This document shows, in pieces, positions 60,082 through 64,000 of a stretch of 64,000 nucleotides of DNA (position 1 is its first letter; the number at the start of each line of letters is the position of its first letter). The translations under genes were made by a program, and so were the position numbers. This stretch comes from Notolepis coatsorum (Eukaryota; Chordata; Actinopteri; Aulopiformes; Paralepididae): contig OZ020592.1 in assembly GCA_963971535.1 (NCBI GenBank), positions 54,126,150 to 54,190,149 on the forward strand. Direction: 5' to 3'. The notes under the pieces were generated by a model. It made no database searches and was not told where the DNA came from. It saw nothing but the letters and a program-made list of their open reading frames with translations.

Positions 60082-61881
60082 TCATAGGGTTATAGGGTCA
60101 TGGTCATCATCGATTGTGTCTGGGAGTCGGGGCAGTTCTATGAGCCTCGCCACGGGACGGGTGTAAGTGCGACCCTGGACAAGCACTTCAGCTGCTCGGA
60201 CCTTGCCGTCGGCACCGGTGATCACTTTGCTTACGCGGCCGGCCGGCCACATAGCTCTGGGCAGTGATTGATCAATAATCATGACGACTGTTCCTTCTGT
60301 CAAATTGTCTCTCTCCTTTACCCACTTCTGGCGGGTCTGTAGAGACGGTAGGTAGTGCAGTAGGAAACTGCTCCAAAACTTGTCGGCTAATACTTGGCTG
60401 TACCTCCACATTCGTCGGCTGTTCGCTTCTTCAGGCCGGTACATTGTCTGGGGTAACGCGGGATCTAGCCGCCCCATCAGGAGTGTGTTGGGGGTAACTG
60501 GGTCGATATCCGCCACATCGCTGGAGACGTAGCCGAGGGGCTTAGAGTTCAATACTCCCTCAATCTCCGTGAGGACTGTCATTAGGACTTCTTCCGCCAC
60601 AGTCTGGGCCCCAAGTACTGCGTACAGGGCTGTCTTTATGGAACGCACTTCCCGTTCCCAAGTACCACCGAAGTGGGGTGCGTTTGGGGGGTTGAATTGG
60701 AAGTCAATCTGTGCTGGAGCGAGGTGGGTCTTAAGTTCTGGGCCCATAGCTTGGAAGCTCTCTCTCAGCTCTCTTTCGCCGCCTTTGAAGTTTGTCCCAT
60801 GATCGGACAATAGTGTAGACGGTCTTCCTTTCCGTGATGTGAATCTACGGAAGGCCATAAGGAATGAGTCTGTGCTCATGGTCGGGAGAAGCTCGATGTG
60901 TATCGCTCTGGTGGTCATGCATTTGAATACAATACCCCACCGCTTCTCGGTTCCTCTTCCTTTCTTTATGTGCAGCGGGCCAAAGCAGTCCATACCCGTT
61001 GAGTGGAATGGCTTGTCACCGATTCGGAGGCGACATGGAGGAAGGTCAGCCATCCTTAGGAATGCTGGGCCGTCACTGTAGACATTGCGACGGGTGAGGT
61101 CATCTAGGGGCATTCCCCGGGTGATGACGTCAGCTGGGTTCTGTTTTGTATCAACGTAGCGCCACTCTGTTTCTCCGGTTAACTCTTCGGTTAAGTCTTG
61201 AATCTCGGTGACTCTGACTCCCACGAAGACTTTGTACTTGCATGAGTCCGATTTGATCCAGGCGAGTACTGTCGTGGAATCTGACCACAGGATTGTTCTA
61301 GACACCGGTATGGTGAGCTCACGTTGGATGAGCGTGGCTAGGTGCGCTCCGGCTAGGGCTGCGCAGAGCTCTAGGCGTGGGATAGATTGTTGCTTGCGTG
61401 GGGCTATTCTCGAGCGGGCGAGGACAAATGCTGTGTAGATCTCTCCCCCCTCTTCTTGGGCCCGCAAGTAGGCTACTGATCCGTATGCGACCTCTGAGGC
61501 GTCACTGAAGACGTGTAAGTCCATTTTACATGTCTCTGGCCTCACCGTGGGTGGGAAGTAGCTTCGGCGCATATTAACGCCTGGGAGTGAGTGGAGCTCC
61601 ATCTCCCACTCTCTCCAGGTGGATGCAAGGTGTGCGGGAATGGGGTCGTCCCAGCCCTGGTCCTTGTCCCACAATGCTCGTACAATCATTTTTGCCCTGG
61701 TGGTGTACGGTAGAATACATCCTAGCGGGTCATATTGTCGGGCGAGTGTTGTGTACACACTCCGTCTGGTGGTCGACGCCGCCGCCGGCCTTCCCTGCTC
61801 CGTAGTCAGGGGCTTGTGTCTGTAGTGAAGCGAATCTGTTTTGAATCGCCACACCAATCCCTTTACATGTATTTCGTTCAT
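60082..61881 (-). CDS. pol: BEL/Pao pol, C-terminal part, internally deleted
   Basis: 599 codons open on the minus strand. Residues 1-100 (TTLARQYDPLGCILPYTTRA) are the end of the RT/A17-linked region. RNase H follows with Asp127 (VFSDAS), Glu171 (PRLEL), Asp201 (LWSDST) and Asp251 (NPADVITRG). Then YSDGPAFLR runs directly into MADLPPCRLRIGDKPFHSTG. In related BEL elements well over 100 residues, including the HHCC zinc-binding part of integrase, lie between these. The integrase core keeps Asp298, Asp360 and Glu409, followed by a C-terminal domain (DUF5641-like, WPAGRVSKV ... RPVARLIELP). Gag, protease and the RT palm are absent because homology stops at 61881. It cannot transpose on its own; the frame is still free of stops. 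Confidence 0.88.
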   Translation of the reverse strand: MNEIHVKGLVWRFKTDSLHYRHKPLTTEQGRPAAASTTRRSVYTTLARQYDPLGCILPYTTRAKMIVRALWDKDQGWDDPIPAHLASTWREWEMELHSLPGVNMRRSYFPPTVRPETCKMDLHVFSDASEVAYGSVAYLRAQEEGGEIYTAFVLARSRIAPRKQQSIPRLELCAALAGAHLATLIQRELTIPVSRTILWSDSTTVLAWIKSDSCKYKVFVGVRVTEIQDLTEELTGETEWRYVDTKQNPADVITRGMPLDDLTRRNVYSDGPAFLRMADLPPCRLRIGDKPFHSTGMDCFGPLHIKKGRGTEKRWGIVFKCMTTRAIHIELLPTMSTDSFLMAFRRFTSRKGRPSTLLSDHGTNFKGGERELRESFQAMGPELKTHLAPAQIDFQFNPPNAPHFGGTWEREVRSIKTALYAVLGAQTVAEEVLMTVLTEIEGVLNSKPLGYVSSDVADIDPVTPNTLLMGRLDPALPQTMYRPEEANSRRMWRYSQVLADKFWSSFLLHYLPSLQTRQKWVKERDNLTEGTVVMIIDQSLPRAMWPAGRVSKVITGADGKVRAAEVLVQGRTYTRPVARLIELPRLPDTIDDDHDPITL

Positions 61882-61998
61882 ATATGTTTATGGACAATGG
61901 GATGGTAGTGGAACTTTGTATAAGCCTTTTGGGCTTCGTTCCCTCCTAGCACTGTTTTTCTTTTTTTAATAATGTGCTAAATAAACTAAACTAAACTG
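61882..61998 (+). repeat. Retroelement 3' tail at the BEL break point
   Basis: tgtataagccttttgggctt and aataaactaaactaaact are a LINE-type tail on the plus strand. It abuts the truncated BEL pol, so its arrival or an associated deletion may have removed the rest of BEL. Confidence 0.5.
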
Positions 61999-62010
61999 CC
62001 ACATGACAAA

Positions 62011-62080
62011 AGGTTAACCCTTTCACAACCACACTACAGACGGTTAACCGTCTGTAGTGTGGTAGTGAAAGGTTAACCTT
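62011..62080. repeat. 70-bp near-perfect palindrome
   Basis: Arms of about 34 bp (aggttaaccctttcacaacc then acactacagacggtt) mirror around 62045/62046 with one mismatch and one 1-base indel. Part of the right arm (ttctgtagtgaaaggttacc) is repeated again to 62105. Confidence 0.88.
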
Positions 62081-62418
62081 CTGTAGTGAAAGGTTACCCT
62101 TCTGTTTGCCAAATCCCATCAGACAAACGACAAAAGTTCCAACAAAAAGTCCTCTAGTGCCACACTTGTTCTTGTTTAATTGACATGAACATTAACGGTA
62201 CTGCACGTTTGATTTGAGAGACACCACCAGCAACTATTGCAACAGCAATTCCCAGAAAAAGATAATAATAATAATGCAGGACCTGCTCAGAGGTCTTTAA
62301 TTGGCATGCAATTATCCTCAACACACACACACCGGAACACACACGCATGCATTGTCTCTGTAGGATTCGTCTCTGCGAATAACCCATCCCATCTTTATTT
62401 ATTTATCATTATCTTATC

Positions 62419-62601
62419 GGGGGGGGGGGGGGGGACCCTTGCGAGCACGGGGAGAACATGCAAACTCCACACAGAAAGGCCTGGGAGATACCCCACCTGG
62501 GTACCTGGCATCATGGAAACCTGGTCCCCAAGCGGGAATCGAACCCTGGACCTTCTTGCTGTGAGGCGACAGTGTTAACCACTACGCCACCGTGCCGCCC
62601 C
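62419..62601 (-). repeat. tRNA-derived SINE, minus orientation
   Basis: On the minus strand it starts ggggcggcacggtggcgtag, with an A-box-like tggcgtagtgg and B box ggttcgattcc (plus 62535-62545). It continues with ctttctgtgtggagtttgca and tgttctccccgtgctcgc and ends at a G run. This head and body are typical of a widespread fish SINE. It is not a functional tRNA gene. Confidence 0.82.
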
Positions 62602-62741
62602 TTACATTGGTGTAACCTGAGCACCCCTACTGGCTGTGTTGTTATTGTGCACGCAACTCCACAGTAGCAAGGGCCACACTCTACTTCAATCTGTAGTTCA
62701 AAGTCTTTTCACATGTTCACATAGTTCCTATGTACGTAATA

Positions 62742-63060
62742 GGGCTAACCTTGACTAGTCGAATAGTCGACTAATCAATCGAAAGGAGCCGTAGTCGACT
62801 GCCAACCTCTTAGTTGAATAATAATAATAAAAAGAAAGATTATAATTTTTTCTTTTTTCAAATCATTCTTTCCAAAAGCAAAGAGTCGTAGAAGCGTGGC
62901 TAATGCTAATGGAGCACATACCAGCGAGGCTAACTGCCTAAGAAAATGGGCACAGAGGCACTGAAAGAGGATTTCACACACTAGACATATCAAGATGTAT
63001 CCATCAGTGGACCAATGGCATGCTTTCGCATAGGACAAGAAGCCTTAAGTCGACTTCTTC
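62742..63060 (+). mobile_element. hAT-like MITE remnant
   Basis: tagggctaaccttgactagt and tcgaatagtcgactaatc near the left edge are typical of a fish hAT end family. taagtcgacttcttctt near 63045 may be the other side, but a target duplication is not clear. Confidence 0.4.
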
Positions 63061-63499
63061 TTCTTTGAGTGCCAGCAGGGGGGCGCCAAAAATAGCGCTT
63101 GAGTGCCAGCGCTGTAGTCAATGGGAGGGCAATGACATTTGCGAACGCATAAACTATATCTTAAATTATGCCTATGTGTCTTATACGCCTGTCGCTTATC
63201 AATGACTTGTTTGCAGTCAACGTTGTCAAAACAGATTGTTTTTTAATCGTTACATTTCCGTTTTATACCATTTTGAAAAACGCTAGTTTTTTTAAACTTC
63301 CAGAAAAAAAAAGATTCTGCAGGGATTTATTTATTAGTCATCAAAGGTACAGTTGAATACAGTACACATTGAATGGCACATTTTATATTTTCGCCCTTCC
63401 CCCCCTCGCGCTTTACTGGAATACACAAAACACGTTGTAATTTTTCGGCCTATTTATGAATAGTTTTCAAATAAACGCTAGATTATCGATAGTATATGT
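63061..63499. other. Unannotated sequence
   Basis: gagtgccagc occurs twice (63067 and 63102) and resembles the gagtgccaatgacg motif of the TTAA element near 51704. No gene recognised. Confidence 0.35.
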
Positions 63500-64000
63500 G
63501 TACTTATGCACGCTAGAGAAGCGGGCTGAAAAATCTATTATCTTATTTCCTGATCAGCACACACACACTCACAGCCACACACACACATATGGGACACGCT
63601 GAGATATAGGTGAAAAGAGCTCTGATTATCCCAAGACTGGTAAAATAGATTCCTTACCTCAGATCAGATGTTCTCCAAAAAGATTATTCCAATTCCTGAT
63701 CGCCATTCCAAATATCGATCGTGTTTATTGATCCAACGCTGGGTAGTGGAAACACATATTCCACGCTGTTCTGAGGGTGGGAAATGACTGGGATTGTCTT
63801 CGATTACATGCCTGACAAGTAAAATGTGGATTCCGGACTCTTTTTTCCCCATCCATTTCATTCAGTCCAATCCAATGGGTGCAATACCATCCGGAGAGAC
63901 GATAGGGGGCGGTATTTTCCCTGTTCGAGCTCAGACAGATCCCCACTGCTAACGTGAGGCTAGATTGATGAAAAATGAATGGAAATCGATAATAAAAAAA
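63500..64000. repeat. Reverse copy of the 51.8 kb TTAA-type element, cut by window end
   Basis: The reverse complement matches 51780-52230: gttggatcaataaacacgat, atatttggaatggcgatcag and ataccgccccctatcgtctc are shared, with about 80% similarity by eye. The terminus should lie beyond 64000. Confidence 0.65.

Overview
The window looks like nuclear DNA from a teleost fish. It has L2-clade, Rex/CR1-type, DIRS, BEL/Pao and Ty3/gypsy chromovirus retroelements, many hAT and TTAA-flanked DNA transposons, tRNA-derived SINEs, long (TTTC)n, (TC)n, (CA)n and (GAGT)n microsatellites, and introns with GT-AG borders. The species cannot be named from sequence alone. No bacterial operon, rRNA gene or CRISPR array is present. 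Almost all of the window is nested mobile elements. Only one locus (about 52540-54648) looks like a host protein-coding gene.

Left third (1-16719): a large decayed LTR retroelement of endogenous-retrovirus type. Its 5' LTR starts before the window and runs to 3261. Its 3' LTR is about 15204-16719. The 5' LTR is split at 312-2496 by another LTR-like element (TG...CA ends, 5-bp duplication gaaaa), and the 3' LTR keeps the empty site. The interior has no recognisable gag/pol/env. It carries a TTAA-flanked element (6413-7360), a second TTAA-flanked element (8696-9757), CT-rich simple repeats with a hAT element (11895-13112), and a LINE fragment (13141-14037).

16720-35700: LINE fragments, a non-autonomous hAT element (17823-20283), a two-copy dispersed repeat, a DIRS tyrosine-recombinase remnant (22812-23430), palindromic elements, an RT fragment (26072-26465), a tRNA SINE (27825-28003), single ends of further hAT elements and several minisatellites.

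35700-50243: the best preserved part. A solo BEL/Pao LTR (36024-37461) lies left of a Ty3/gypsy chromovirus (38220-45965). The gypsy has two 716-717 bp LTRs and a 5-bp target duplication, and it sits next to or inside a PIF/Harbinger transposase remnant. Its gag, protease, RT, RNase H, integrase and chromodomain are all recognisable, but it carries two frameshifts and a lost integrase Asp. A 5'-truncated L2 LINE with a full RT frame is inserted after the protease. Next comes a hAT transposon (46627-50235, perfect 8-bp duplication) whose transposase gene is split by a 2.09 kb reverse-oriented solo LTR (47190-49279). The gypsy LTR and this otherwise different solo LTR share one short motif about 30 bp after the TATA box. 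That motif is complementary to the sequence just after the gypsy 5' LTR, which is the signature of self-primed reverse transcription as in the Tf1/sushi group.

50244-64000: a predicted SAM-domain gene with a 25-bp coding minisatellite, palindromic MITEs, LINE tails, a (GAGT)n array, and a BEL/Pao 3' end on the minus strand (LTR 58541-59973, pol 60082-61881). The pol frame is open but has lost its RT and the integrase zinc-binding region. The right end holds a tRNA SINE, a 70-bp palindrome and a repeat related to one at 51.7 kb.
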